From: Fibrobacterota bacterium
Lineage (GTDB): Bacteria; Fibrobacterota; Chitinivibrionia; Chitinivibrionales; Chitinispirillaceae
Direction of reading: 5' to 3'
NCBI GenBank assembly: GCA_023412475.1
Contig: JAEYNR010000084.1
Coordinates: forward strand, 1-64,000
DNA: 64,000 nucleotides
Shown here: piece after piece, positions 1 to 9,295 of the stretch
Position numbering within the stretch: position 1 is the stretch's first letter
Layout of the letters: every line of letters begins with the position of its first letter
Notes under the pieces: generated by a model
What the model saw: only the letters and a program-made list of their open reading frames with translations
What the model was told of the DNA's origin: nothing
Databases searched by the model: none
Translations under genes and position numbers: made by a program

Positions 1-3000
1 TGGAACTGTTCCAGAAGTTTCATATTTTTTAACGCCAGACGTTTCTCCTGGAGTGCTGCCAGAAAAGTCGAGTAAGGGGAGATTACCAGATCTTTTTCCA
101 GCCCCTGCTTTAAGCCCAGACCCGGCACTCCGAATGCATGGTACTGGTAATTATGGTGAAAATCCTGAAGACTGTACCCGGATTCTGAGATACCCCAGGG
201 GATCTGTTTCTTTTTAGCATACTCGATCTGTTTTCGCACCACCATCCGATAGGTCAGATCCCATAATGTGTTAGAAAAATTGGGTAAGAGTATCAGTGGC
301 ATAAAATACTCAAACATGGTCCCGCTCCAGGAGGACAGGGTAGGGGTGTTTTTGACCGAACTCATAGTGCGCTTTAACGCGAACCAATGCTCCATCGGTG
401 CCTGTCCAAGGGCAATAGTTATAAAACTTGTTTGCCTTAGCTCCGAAGCAAACAGATCATAATAAGAGTTATCAAGATTTTTGTCTGAAACATTATAACC
501 GATAGAGAAAAAACGCTGTTCGTTATCGTATAAGTGAGTGAAATCGTGTTCCAGAGCGAGACGGTCCAGCTCAACTGCCAGGCTGTTTGCCTCAGTCATG
601 AGTTGGTTTGCCGGGTTATAGATTACTCCAGGATTAGTTTGCAAAGCATCCTCAGATTTAGCAACCAACTCTTTAATGCTGCAGATGGGCTCGTGAATCA
701 GGTCGGGCTGCTCCAGGTCCTTGGTATTTGAAAGTTGAGGTAAAAAAAGCCTCAGTTCCTGGATGTGATTTTCGATTGTCGATAAAGCTTCGGTATTCTG
801 AGGGGCTGATTTCTTTAATTCATTTAAAACCTGAAACCATTGTATCCACGAATAAGGTGGGTTTTTAAGATGAATCTTTATCTGATCCTGTAGTGTTTCT
901 AATGACTGGTTGCCCTGTTCCTCTTCCCATTGAGCTATATCCAGCAGTCCCAAAAGAGTTGACTCACCAATAGGCGGTTTCTCCAGACAGTCTGCAATGC
1001 CCTGTCTTACTGCCAATAAGTAAACAACTAGATTGCCACTGTCTACAGTTGACACATATATAGGATTAAGAGGTTTTAATGTGTCTGTAGCATACCAGTT
1101 ATAAAAGTGTCCGTTCCAGCGGGGCAGTTTATTCAGAGTATCCATAGTTGCACCGAGGCGCTTTATCATATCTTTGAAGCTTATATAGCCAAAGTCATAA
1201 GCTGTAACAACTGAGCATAAATACAATCCGATATTGGTCGGAGAGCTGCGGTGTGCTAAACCGTTAGGAGGATCTATCTGTAAATTATCTGGTGGTAAAT
1301 GGTTGTCTGCGGAGGTAACTGTATTCTGAAAAAACTTCCAGGTGCACCAGGCAATGCTTCTGAGATAATTTTCCTCGTTTTCGCTAAGTTGTTCATAGCG
1401 TGGTTTGAGTTCTCGGCTGATTAGAAAAATGAAGAAGGGAGCTGTAAACCAAACCAGTATAGCCGTGATCATAAAAATATTCTGGTAAACGATCCATGAT
1501 GTCAGACCAAGAGCTAAAAGCGTCATTTGACCTGTCAACATTTTTTTGAATGTTCCAAAAAATGAGTTATTGGTCTGCCTGCCGGTTTCTTCAGCAGTAA
1601 CCCACTCCAGGAGTTTTCGCTTAGAAATTGATAAACGGAAAAGAGTTCTGATGATTGCATCAACCATTTTCAGGGCGCGGTAAAACAGTACGACAAAGCT
1701 GAATGCTGGTCTTAAAAAGTAATAGGAGAGGATTGATCCCGATTTAAACCCATTGTAAAGACCGCTGGTAAAATTTAGGAAAAGTGCGACTCCAAGTGTA
1801 ATCAGGGGCCACTGAGGCATTGGTAGCTGCTTATAACCAAATAACAGTATACCTATAAAAACCAGCAATGATGGAGAAGACAAACTGCGGCGTAAATTAT
1901 CTACTATTTGCCAACGACAAATCAGATCAAGTTTAACTTTGGTTTTTTTGCCGAAACGGTTACGGACCTTTGAACCAAGCCATGGGAGAAGTTGCCAATC
2001 GCCTCTGACCCACCGATGCATCCGTTCCACAGCATTTAGATATGTCGCGGGATAGTCATCAATAAGTTCGATATCGGTAACAAGTCCTGCTTTTACCAGA
2101 CTTCCTTCCAACAGATCATGGCTTAGGATCGAGTTTTCCGCAATGCGGTCCCATAAGATACTGTGAAAAACGTGGACATCGTAAATACCTTTTCCGGTAA
2201 AGATGCCGCGTTGAAAAAGATCCTGATATGGATCGGAAACTGCACCGCTGTAGGAGTCGATTCCGAAGGGTCCACTAAACAGACGGGCAAAAAAGGAGTG
2301 GTGAGCGCTATTGTGGCTGATTGAAATTTTTGGCTGCAACAGACCGTAACCACGTACTACCTTTTTAGTATTTATGTCAAGTACAGGGCGATTCAGCGGG
2401 TGAGCCAGGGTACCAATCAGGCCTTTAACGGAATCTCTTGGCAACTGAGTATCTGTGTCAAGGGTAATACAGTAACGGATGTCATCTAAAAGATCGGCAT
2501 TACCGTAAATATGAGAGAAGGAGAGATTTTTTTCACCGCATAGGAATGCATTAAATTCGGCCAGTTTTCCTCTTTTCCGTTCCCAGCCCATCCATTTGCC
2601 TTCCGATTTGTTCCAAAGACGCTTGCGATGAAACAAGAAAAAGCGGGTAGAGCCGGGGTCTGAGTATTTGCCGTTTAATTCATCGATTTTCTCTGTTGCG
2701 TGTTGAATAAGTAATTCTTCTCCGGGAAGACTCTCCTGGGAAGCATCAACAAAATCAGTAAGTAAAGCGAAATAAATATTTGGATCTTCATTAGCAAGAT
2801 GATAGATTTCAAGTTTATGTACTAAACTCTCCACATTTGCAGAATTGGCTAGAATTGTGGGAATAACAACCACTGTTGAACTATCTTTAGGAACCCCTTT
2901 GCGAAAATCCATTTTCAAGAGTCGGTGGGGTGGAAAGATCATTGTTATCAGCAAATGAAGTTGGCTGACTGCCCATCCGCACGATAAAACCAGCGCAGGG

Positions 3001-4292
3001 ATGGCCATTAAAGCAAGCAAAGGCCAGAGAGTTTCTTTTGAGCCAAGCTGAGAAACAAAATGGAGAATTGCATAGAAAGAAAATCCGGTAAATGCCGACA
3101 AGGCGGCAAAATAGACTAAATTTGGATGGCTGATTAACTTTTCACTGGTGCTATGTGATTTTCTTTTTTTGATATTCAATGCACCTGACAATTGGTTACG
3201 TCCTTCATCAACCAAATAATAACCTACATGTTTTGTTACCTCAAGTTGCGGTGGGCTTTGGCCGGAGTTTTCGGCCAGATTCACAACTTGCTCGGCAAGG
3301 GTATGTTCAGGGATATGCCAATGAATAGAGATCTTCTCTAATGTATGGCGAAGTGTGTCGCGACTGGAAAAATCCATTCGTTGATAAACTCCGGTCGGAT
3401 CGCGTCGTAATGTTTGATCAACTAAGGATAACTCCTCAAAATGAAGGTCCCAGATAATGTTGGAGATTTGTCTCAGGCTTGTGATAAGCTGTCCGGCAGA
3501 CATCCTGTTTCGTGATTGACGAAGCTGCTCTTCTTCGATCAGCTCGACCAAACTCAGGTTATGTGTTGCAGTTCGTGCTTCAAGCCAGCGACTAAGTGAA
3601 TTGGACTTAAATCGTTCTCTGATAAATTTGGCCAGATAAACCAGAACAGTTGGATTGGAGAGATCCATAAAACGCTCGATTGTCTGGATGCTGCGATGGA
3701 CTGTTCCAGAAAAATCACCTGAAAGTGGTGTGACACGTTTTAAAAGGACATTGGCCTGTTTAAGAGATGGAATATCTTGATTTACTATATCAAACAGTTC
3801 CCTCAATTTTTGAATTATTGTCATTCGAAAAACTAAAGGAACGGCCCACAATTCGCCCATTGTTAGTGGCTGAACGGTTTGATACTCCCATAAAAACCCC
3901 TTCAAAATTTCCGGGTCACATCGTCCCTCGGTTTGTTCAAGTAAGTCTGAGATTATTGTATAAATTCGTTTTTGACCTTTGGTCGGACCATTAATCAATG
4001 TTGGCAGTTTTTTATAATAGCTTCTGGGGAAATTTTTCCTGATAAAAAGTGCTTGTTCATTGATAAGGTAAATGTTATCCACCAGCCATTCGCTTGCAGC
4101 GGGTAAAGGGATTTTCCGCTCGAGCATGGCTTTGTATCTTTGGCAAATCTGATTAAGCTTTTTTAAATCGCAGGAGAGAGTTCTCCATACCAAAGAGCTG
4201 CTTTTATTATGACCACCGGTTTGGTGTTGAGCGGCAATATGATGAGCAAATCGAAAAAGCTCGTCAAAATTCTGATCAGAAACTGGTTTCAT
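1..4292 (-). CDS. ndvB: Cyclic beta-1,2-glucan synthase, N-terminal ~1430 residues (3' end outside window)
   Basis: The frame is open from an ATG at 4292 (preceded by AAAGGAG with good spacing) to the left edge, about 1430 codons without a stop. The N-terminal part has the family phrase YYKKLP near residue 90 and HVGYYLVDEGR near residue 355, followed by membrane segments. A processive glycosyltransferase domain (GT84) follows, with DTDTQLP near residue 610 and RWVRGDWQLLPWL near residue 760. More membrane segments come next, then a glycoamylase-like domain with SWSGTMFEYF near residue 1323 and the run GISESGYSLQDF near residue 1350. In known NdvB/Cgs proteins (about 2800 residues) a GH94 phosphorylase domain follows; that part would lie left of the window. 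Known role: an inner-membrane enzyme that makes periplasmic cyclic glucans from UDP-glucose for osmoadaptation. Reading frame was checked at three distant points and agrees. Function is family-based and strong. Confidence 0.93.
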   Translation of the reverse strand, partial: MKPVSDQNFDELFRFAHHIAAQHQTGGHNKSSSLVWRTLSCDLKKLNQICQRYKAMLERKIPLPAASEWLVDNIYLINEQALFIRKNFPRSYYKKLPTLINGPTKGQKRIYTIISDLLEQTEGRCDPEILKGFLWEYQTVQPLTMGELWAVPLVFRMTIIQKLRELFDIVNQDIPSLKQANVLLKRVTPLSGDFSGTVHRSIQTIERFMDLSNPTVLVYLAKFIRERFKSNSLSRWLEARTATHNLSLVELIEEEQLRQSRNRMSAGQLITSLRQISNIIWDLHFEELSLVDQTLRRDPTGVYQRMDFSSRDTLRHTLEKISIHWHIPEHTLAEQVVNLAENSGQSPPQLEVTKHVGYYLVDEGRNQLSGALNIKKRKSHSTSEKLISHPNLVYFAALSAFTGFSFYAILHFVSQLGSKETLWPLLALMAIPALVLSCGWAVSQLHLLITMIFPPHRLLKMDFRKGVPKDSSTVVVIPTILANSANVESLVHKLEIYHLANEDPNIYFALLTDFVDASQESLPGEELLIQHATEKIDELNGKYSDPGSTRFFLFHRKRLWNKSEGKWMGWERKRGKLAEFNAFLCGEKNLSFSHIYGNADLLDDIRYCITLDTDTQLPRDSVKGLIGTLAHPLNRPVLDINTKKVVRGYGLLQPKISISHNSAHHSFFARLFSGPFGIDSYSGAVSDPYQDLFQRGIFTGKGIYDVHVFHSILWDRIAENSILSHDLLEGSLVKAGLVTDIELIDDYPATYLNAVERMHRWVRGDWQLLPWLGSKVRNRFGKKTKVKLDLICRWQIVDNLRRSLSSPSLLVFIGILLFGYKQLPMPQWPLITLGVALFLNFTSGLYNGFKSGSILSYYFLRPAFSFVVLFYRALKMVDAIIRTLFRLSISKRKLLEWVTAEETGRQTNNSFFGTFKKMLTGQMTLLALGLTSWIVYQNIFMITAILVWFTAPFFIFLISRELKPRYEQLSENEENYLRSIAWCTWKFFQNTVTSADNHLPPDNLQIDPPNGLAHRSSPTNIGLYLCSVVTAYDFGYISFKDMIKRLGATMDTLNKLPRWNGHFYNWYATDTLKPLNPIYVSTVDSGNLVVYLLAVRQGIADCLEKPPIGESTLLGLLDIAQWEEEQGNQSLETLQDQIKIHLKNPPYSWIQWFQVLNELKKSAPQNTEALSTIENHIQELRLFLPQLSNTKDLEQPDLIHEPICSIKELVAKSEDALQTNPGVIYNPANQLMTEANSLAVELDRLALEHDFTHLYDNEQRFFSIGYNVSDKNLDNSYYDLFASELRQTSFITIALGQAPMEHWFALKRTMSSVKNTPTLSSWSGTMFEYFMPLILLPNFSNTLWDLTYRMVVRKQIEYAKKKQIPWGISESGYSLQDFHHNYQYHAFGVPGLGLKQGLEKDLVISPYSTFLAALQEKRLALKNMKLLEQF

Positions 4293-4917
4293 CTATCAGC
4301 TCCTTTCATTGTTGATAATTAAGTAAGCTTTTTGGATGAAAGTATTTATTAATACAGAATAAATTGGCCTATTTTTAGAAAATTTGCCTGATGTCTTCAG
4401 ATTAAGAGCTTCTACTTTACCTTACAAATAATTGTATTTAATGAAGGGCTATAAATATCAGGAGCCAAATACGTAGCTGGGTTATTCTAATTTGGCACCT
4501 GATTTATTTGGTGCGCGCTCATTTCTTAAAGTGGTTATTCCCCTGATCCCTGAAAATAATTCATCCCAATATACTTAACATGTAAAAATGCAAGCCTTTG
4601 TTAATTTATAGACACTAACAAAGCTAAATTAATTATTGCCTTTACCAAAATCAAGCTTTGTAAAAACAGAGAAGCCAAATAAATTTACTAAAAGTATAAT
4701 TTATTAAAAATGAAGCCTATAGAACTCGGATAACTGTGTACCTGTTTAAAATTCTGCAAGCACTATTTTTCCCAAATAAACAAATGCATAGCTTCTTTCA
4801 TAAGAACACTTAACCTTTTGAAAATACAACAGCATTACCATCTAATAGATTATTAGCAATTCTGCTTTTTATGTAAATTCTTCAAAAATAAAGCATATTT
4901 AATATTTTCCAGTTTAA
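4293..4917. other. Gene-free AT-rich stretch upstream of the glucan synthase
   Basis: About 600 bases with no ORF that has a start, ribosome site and sensible protein. It must hold the promoter of the minus-strand glucan synthase gene, but I could not identify a convincing -35/-10 pair. A 15-mer, CACACATTTTGCTTT, at 4925-4939 recurs in another gene-free stretch at 41397-41411. Confidence 0.5.
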
Positions 4918-5464
4918 GGATGTCCACACATTTTGCTTTACAACGAATTTATGACATAATGCTGTTCCATACGATTTTCTCAAAATAATGCTAAATAAAG
5001 CTGTTGAGGTTGCATACACATTCGAAGTTGCTATTCTGCTGTTCGTACAATAATTAAACACACTATGTAAATCGAATCAATTCCATAATATGCCCCGCTG
5101 TGCTGTAAACAAACGTGTAAACGATCCTTTCCATTTACTCATATATGCTATAAACCTCATTATAACATATGTCAGAACCGCCATCCATTTTTGCCATTCT
5201 ACCGCATTCTCAGCATATCCGAGAAAATACGAGAGTTTGAGTGTTTGCTTGAGCTGTTTAAAAAAAGTTTAATATCCCACGAACTTTATACAGATTACAA
5301 ATGGTTGATGCTGCAAGTTCATAATTAAAGTTCATAAAAACCATTTGTAAAAGCTTACCATTTGGCCATGGAAGCTGGTCGGACACAGTTTGCATGTTAT
5401 ATCTATTACGACTGGGTGGTGTAGCATTACGCAATGTCGCCAGTGTACCTTTAGAAAATCGCAA
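4918..5464 (-). mobile_element. Decayed IS4-type transposase fragment, copy A (C-terminal part)
   Basis: Read on the minus strand, three frames together spell the C-terminus of a DDE transposase of the IS4 / DUF4372 kind: LAASTICNLYKVRG, then LKQTLKLSYFLGYAENAV, WMAVLTYVIMRFI, FTRLFTAQRGILWN. This matches the family pattern of LYKxRWxIELFFK, K.FxGxSxNAV and a TYxL segment. Frameshifts and stops interrupt it, so it is a pseudogene. The stretch 5021 to about 5370 is a diverged direct copy of 5558-5845. Confidence 0.7.
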
Positions 5465-5539
5465 AGTATCTGCAGTATCATTAAGATTTAATGCATGTGA
5501 ATGGTGAGCAAAAAGCTTTGAAACGACATGATTTCATGC

Positions 5540-6121
5540 TGAAAATGTTCGGCAACATTCGAAGTTGCTTTTCTGCTGTCCCTACAATAATAAAGCAAAC
5601 AAGCATGCAAACAGTCCTTTCCATTTACTCAATATTCTATAAACCTCATTAGAACATATGTCAGCATCACCATCCATATTTGCCATTGTACCGCATTCTC
5701 AATAGTTTGAGTGTCAGCTTGGGCTGCTTAAAAAAAAGCTCAATATCCCATTGAGCTTTATACAGATCCACAAATAGTTGATGCTGTAAGTTCAAAATCA
5801 TCGGTTATAATTCCACTCGTACAAGCTTGCCCTCTCTGATTACATCACCGATAATTAAGCGAAAACACTCGGGGTACAACTGACTACTCTTATTCCTGCG
5901 AGTATTATTTTTGCATCAACAATAATACTTCTATTAGTGATTTTGATTTTTTCCAAATTACGGTAGGCCATATTTGTTTTTGCCCTACAGATCCAGAGAA
6001 TCCCTCTTCGCATAAGCTCAAAGAGATGTGTTTTTTGAACTCTATTTAAAAGTGTTTTAGTGCCCCTCTTGAAAAACCCGTAGTCAGAAATCATTTTATA
6101 TAACCTGCAAACGGGAGGCAA
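5540..6121 (-). mobile_element. Decayed IS4-type transposase fragment, copy B (middle and C-terminal part)
   Basis: The minus strand from 6121 reads LLNRVQKTHLFELMRRG, AKTNMAYRNLEKIKITNRSI and IVDAKIILAGIRVV, which is the middle region of an IS4-type transposase. After a stop and shifts it continues with LTASTIC, ENAVQWQIWMVMLTYVLMRF, so it extends further 5' in the protein than copy A and overlaps it in the C-terminal part. Shared landmarks with copy A include ATATGTCAG, CCATTTACTC and TGCCATT-TACCGCATTCTCA, offset by about 490 bases. No intact ends or terminal inverted repeats were identified. Confidence 0.7.
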
Positions 6122-6131
6122 TAACGCGTTT

Positions 6132-6374
6132 ATGTTTAAAAAAGTATATGAGTATCTCCTTTCTCACAGTATTTATGTAATGGTTATTGGGTTTGTGGTC
6201 GCTCTTGGAGGACTGCTGGTTTATATGCAGACCCGTTATATGGGAAATTTTGTCCCCCAATTATCCTTTGGTGTGACTGTAGCCGGTTTTGTAATTTATA
6301 TTGTAGGACGAGTTTTAGTTGCTACACAACGAAGGAAAAAAAACACGATTTTACGTAGAGATTCCAACAATTAA
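6132..6374 (+). CDS. Small two-helix membrane protein, function unknown
   Basis: An 80-residue protein with two hydrophobic segments (about residues 13-31 and 42-61), a short loop rich in aromatic residues between them, and a strongly basic C-terminal tail (RRKKN, RRD). That arrangement suggests both termini on the cytoplasmic side. A GGGAGG lies upstream, at 13-14 bases from the ATG, a longer spacing than usual. It lies directly after the transposase remnant and before the PtsN-like gene. I do not recognise a family. Confidence 0.55.
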   Translation: MFKKVYEYLLSHSIYVMVIGFVVALGGLLVYMQTRYMGNFVPQLSFGVTVAGFVIYIVGRVLVATQRRKKNTILRRDSNN

Positions 6375-6383
6375 TGGTATAAT
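6375..6383 (+). promoter_or_regulatory. Extended -10 promoter (TGG-TATAAT) for the PtsN-like gene
   Basis: TGG followed by a perfect TATAAT at 6378-6383, i.e. an extended -10 element. No good -35 is visible at the usual distance, as is common for extended -10 promoters. Transcription from about 6390 would leave a leader of about 125 bases before the GTG at 6517. Confidence 0.45.
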
Positions 6384-6516
6384 GCTTCCATAGCCCTTTC
6401 TCTGATGATTAAATACTGGATATGAACGCTGACTCTGGGAATTTACTGAAAAACGGGATTTTAAAAGATTTCAGGGTCATTTTTATAGTTATACCCTATA
6501 TAACAAAGGATTGTAC

Positions 6517-6984
6517 GTGAAAGTTCAGGATCTTCTTCAGAAAAACGCCATTCTCATTGACCTCAACAGTGTCGATAAGCGGGATGTGCTCACACAGATG
6601 GCCCGTTTTATGGCTTCATTGCATGGGTTGCAGGATGGGGATGGGATCTCACAGAAAATTCTGGAACGTGAGAACGACATGTCTACAGGAATCGGTTATG
6701 GTATTGCCATACCACATGCCAGAATTTCTGGCATAGATCGTCTTTATATGGTGGCAGCACGTCATAAAAATGGTATCGAGTTTAATGCCATCGACGAACA
6801 GCCGGTTCATCTGCTTTTTATGATGATCTCCCCGATGAACACTTCAGCCGAACACACCCAGATACTCTCATCGCTTTCGCGCATCATGTCTTATGAAGAT
6901 GTCAGAAAAAAGTTGATGAGTGCCAATTCTGTCGATCAGTTTATGGATGTCATCATCAAAAGTGAAAACAAATACATTGAGTAA
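6517..6984 (+). CDS. PTS IIA component, fructose/nitrogen (PtsN) type
   Basis: A 155-residue PTS_EIIA type-2 domain. The phospho-acceptor histidine is His67 in GIAIPHARI, and the conserved ERE..MSTGIGYGIAIPH block is present. Such proteins accept phosphate from HPr/NPr and regulate nitrogen, potassium or carbon functions, or act as the IIA of a sugar PTS. No IIB/IIC genes are nearby, which favours a regulatory PtsN-like role; an enzyme I gene lies at 50752. Start choice: an in-frame TTG at 6511 touches the ribosome site AAAGGA (6505-6510), while GTG at 6517 has a 6-base spacing and is preferred. An extended -10 promoter sits about 135 bases upstream. Confidence 0.85.
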   Translation: MKVQDLLQKNAILIDLNSVDKRDVLTQMARFMASLHGLQDGDGISQKILERENDMSTGIGYGIAIPHARISGIDRLYMVAARHKNGIEFNAIDEQPVHLLFMMISPMNTSAEHTQILSSLSRIMSYEDVRKKLMSANSVDQFMDVIIKSENKYIE

Positions 6985-7039
6985 CTCAAGAGATATATGA
7001 TAAACTTTAGCTACTTGAAACACTCTTAGCTCTGTTTAA

Positions 7040-7190
7040 ACACGAAATTCGAAATCCGAAAAAAAACAGGAAATGGGAAAAAGGACTTACTTATAACCTT
7101 TAGTTGTTTGTAGCTTCTCATCCCTGTTTAGGATTTAGAATTTTGTCATTTGTGATTTGGAATTTTCTTTCTAATCAGATATTTCCGCCT
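7040..7190. repeat. Dispersed intergenic repeat unit, copy 1 (imperfect inverted ends)
   Basis: Left end GAAATTCGAAATCCGAAA followed by ACAGGAAATGGGAAA; right end CCCTGTTTAGGATTTAGAA and GATTTGGAATTTTC, roughly the reverse complement of the left end. Similar units lie at about 35770-36010, 41270-41620 and 62190-62330. It ends with CTAATCAGATA, a short motif that recurs in several intergenic stretches. Confidence 0.5.
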
Positions 7191-7195
7191 ATACT

Positions 7196-8410
7196 TCACC
7201 GAGGGCTTCCTAGGGGAGGGGACAGGATTTTCAGGGCGAAGGCGAAATGTGCAGCGATACCGGTTTTAATCGCTCTTTCGTCTGGATTAAATTTTGAGGA
7301 ATGAATACCGTATATCGCTGATCTTTTCTTCTCGTCATTAACACCCAGATGCACAAATATACCTGGTACAAGCTCCTGATAGTATGAGAAGTCTTCTGCA
7401 TACATTGACGGATATTCTCTTTGAACTAAGGAATTCGGACTTGCAAGCCGGGTAAATTCATCGGTAAACTGATTGAGCAATTCCGGATTGTTGTAGCTTG
7501 GAGGATAAGAGCGGTTAAAGGAGACTTCTGCAGTTGCCCTGAAAGATTTGGCTATTAGAAGGACCATGTTTTCTATCCGCTTTACCAGCAGGTTCATGCA
7601 ATCTTTAGAGTGTGTACGGAGAGTTCCCTGCATAATTGCCTGATCTGGAATTATGTTTCTGATGTTTCCTGCGTGTAAAGATCCGATAGTAAGAGTGGCA
7701 GGAATAAATCTGGAAGTTTCCCGGCTTACCAGAGTTTGTAATTGGGAAATAATTGCTGCTGAGCAGACTACCGGATCTACGGTTTTCTCAGGTGTTCCCC
7801 CATGTCCGCTTTTACCTTTAATGATTATATCAAAGGTAGTGACTCCGGTAAAATCTACTCCTTCCTTGGCCCCGATGACATCGTAAGGATGGTCTGTGGA
7901 GACGTGTAAACCAAAGACAGCATCTGCCTTTTTAGGGAAAACTCCGCTTTTAATGAGTCTGTAAGCGCCGCCTGGTTCAACTTCTTCCGATGGCTGGAAT
8001 AGAAAGAAAATGTTGCCTTTCCATCTATTCTTAGCCTTGTTAAGAATTGAAGCAGCCCCTAGAAGAACAGCGGTATGTAAATCATGTCCGCAGGCATGCA
8101 TAATGCCTTTTTTTTGTGAGGCAAAAGCTGAACCGGTCTGTTCCTCTATCGGCAGAGCATCCATATCTGCCCTAAGCACAATAGTTTTACCCTGGCCATT
8201 ATTCAATAATGCTGTGACGGCGGTTTTGTTAAGGTGAAAGGATGGTTTCAGACCTGTTTTTTTAAGATAGTCATAAACCAGCCGGGCAGTTTCTTTTTCA
8301 GATCCTGAGAGTTCGGGGTTCTGATGGATTATTCTTCTGATAGCGGTAATTTCGGGCAGTATACTTTCGATTTGAGAATTAATTTCTTTATCATTAATAG
8401 TAAGGCTCAT
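7196..8410 (-). CDS. M20-family amidohydrolase (N-acyl-amino acid / hippurate type)
   Basis: A 404-residue zinc peptidase-fold hydrolase. Seen: NPELSGSE near residue 31, LRADMDALPI near 80, the metal motif HACGHD near 107, QPSEE near 139, GLHVSTDHP near 168, GHGGTPE in the lid domain, and YAEDFSYY near 345. These match the M20D group (IAA-amino acid, hippurate and N-acetyl-amino acid deacylases), which cleave an amide bond to free an amino acid. There is no signal peptide, so it is cytoplasmic. It starts three bases after the stop of the DUF58 gene and so is the last gene of the moxR operon; nothing in that operon names its substrate. The C-terminus runs into an intergenic repeat region. Confidence 0.87.
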   Translation of the reverse strand: MSLTINDKEINSQIESILPEITAIRRIIHQNPELSGSEKETARLVYDYLKKTGLKPSFHLNKTAVTALLNNGQGKTIVLRADMDALPIEEQTGSAFASQKKGIMHACGHDLHTAVLLGAASILNKAKNRWKGNIFFLFQPSEEVEPGGAYRLIKSGVFPKKADAVFGLHVSTDHPYDVIGAKEGVDFTGVTTFDIIIKGKSGHGGTPEKTVDPVVCSAAIISQLQTLVSRETSRFIPATLTIGSLHAGNIRNIIPDQAIMQGTLRTHSKDCMNLLVKRIENMVLLIAKSFRATAEVSFNRSYPPSYNNPELLNQFTDEFTRLASPNSLVQREYPSMYAEDFSYYQELVPGIFVHLGVNDEKKRSAIYGIHSSKFNPDERAIKTGIAAHFAFALKILSPPLGSPR

Positions 8411-8413
8411 AAG

Positions 8414-9295
8414 CTACCTTCGCAGCATTCTTTCACGCTTTTTGAAAAAGTGAATCAGAGGATCGACGTATCCGGTTTCTGTAGAAATGCGGATCTCATC
8501 AATACCGGTCGTTTTAAAGAGGTTACTGATGAAAGAGTGTCTTTTTTGCATCTCCTGCTCATAAAACATTCTGAATCGTTTACTTCCTGAATCCACCAGA
8601 ACCGTTGTGCCGGTTTCTGCATCTTCAAGCTCTATGAGCCCGGAGTCTGGAAAGATCATTTCTCTGGGATCGTTTATGGTGATTGTTATCAGGTCATGTC
8701 GTTTCGAGGCAATTCGTAAGGCTGCATCAAATGGAGAAGCAAAGAAATCGGAAACAAGAAATGTTACCGATTTTTTGGTCTGTACACGGTTGAGAAATTT
8801 AAGTGCCTCAGTTATGTTGGTTCCCGATTGAGCTGGTTTGAAATACAGTAGTTCTCTTATTACATGCAGTACATGCTTTTTTCCTTTTTTAGGAGGAATG
8901 TAAAGCTCCACATCAGAGGTAAATATGATAAGCCCGACCCGGTCGTTATTTTTGATAGCAGAAAAAGCCAGTAGTGCACAGAGTTCTACTGCTATTTCGC
9001 CTTTGAATTTATTGACTGAACCAAAATTACCTGATGCAGAAGCATCGACCATGAGCATCACCGTCAACTCACGTTCTTCTACGTGCTTTTTGACATAAGG
9101 ATCTCCCATGCGGGCTGTGACATTCCAATCGATCGTGCGAACATCATCACCTTCGATATACCCTCTGACTTCGGAGAATTCCATCCCTTTACCTTTAAAG
9201 GCGCTGTGGTATCCTCCTGATATTATCGAATCGACGATACGCTTGGTCTTGATTTCTATATGACGGACTTTTTGAAGAACTTCTTTTGGTATCAT
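8414..9295 (-). CDS. DUF58 protein (MoxR-associated, von Willebrand-like)
   Basis: A 293-residue DUF58 protein. The signature G.G.EF.EVR.Y..GDDVR.IDWNVTAR is near residues 34-62, followed by a vWA-like fold with a DASASG metal-site motif (about residue 83) and SDFF near 165. DUF58 proteins are partners of MoxR-type AAA ATPases and are thought to help assemble or activate other proteins. It overlaps the upstream TPR gene by 4 bases (ATGA), so translation is coupled. Context moxR - TPR - DUF58 is a common reduced form of the moxR/bat cluster. Confidence 0.9.
   Translation of the reverse strand: MIPKEVLQKVRHIEIKTKRIVDSIISGGYHSAFKGKGMEFSEVRGYIEGDDVRTIDWNVTARMGDPYVKKHVEERELTVMLMVDASASGNFGSVNKFKGEIAVELCALLAFSAIKNNDRVGLIIFTSDVELYIPPKKGKKHVLHVIRELLYFKPAQSGTNITEALKFLNRVQTKKSVTFLVSDFFASPFDAALRIASKRHDLITITINDPREMIFPDSGLIELEDAETGTTVLVDSGSKRFRMFYEQEMQKRHSFISNLFKTTGIDEIRISTETGYVDPLIHFFKKRERMLRR

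Noticed and set aside
1..4292. Frameshift or break in the glucan synthase, suggested by the absence of a closed long ORF
   Set aside because: The frame set by the ATG at 4292 agrees with conserved motifs near 2015 and 317; the ORF is simply cut by the window edge.
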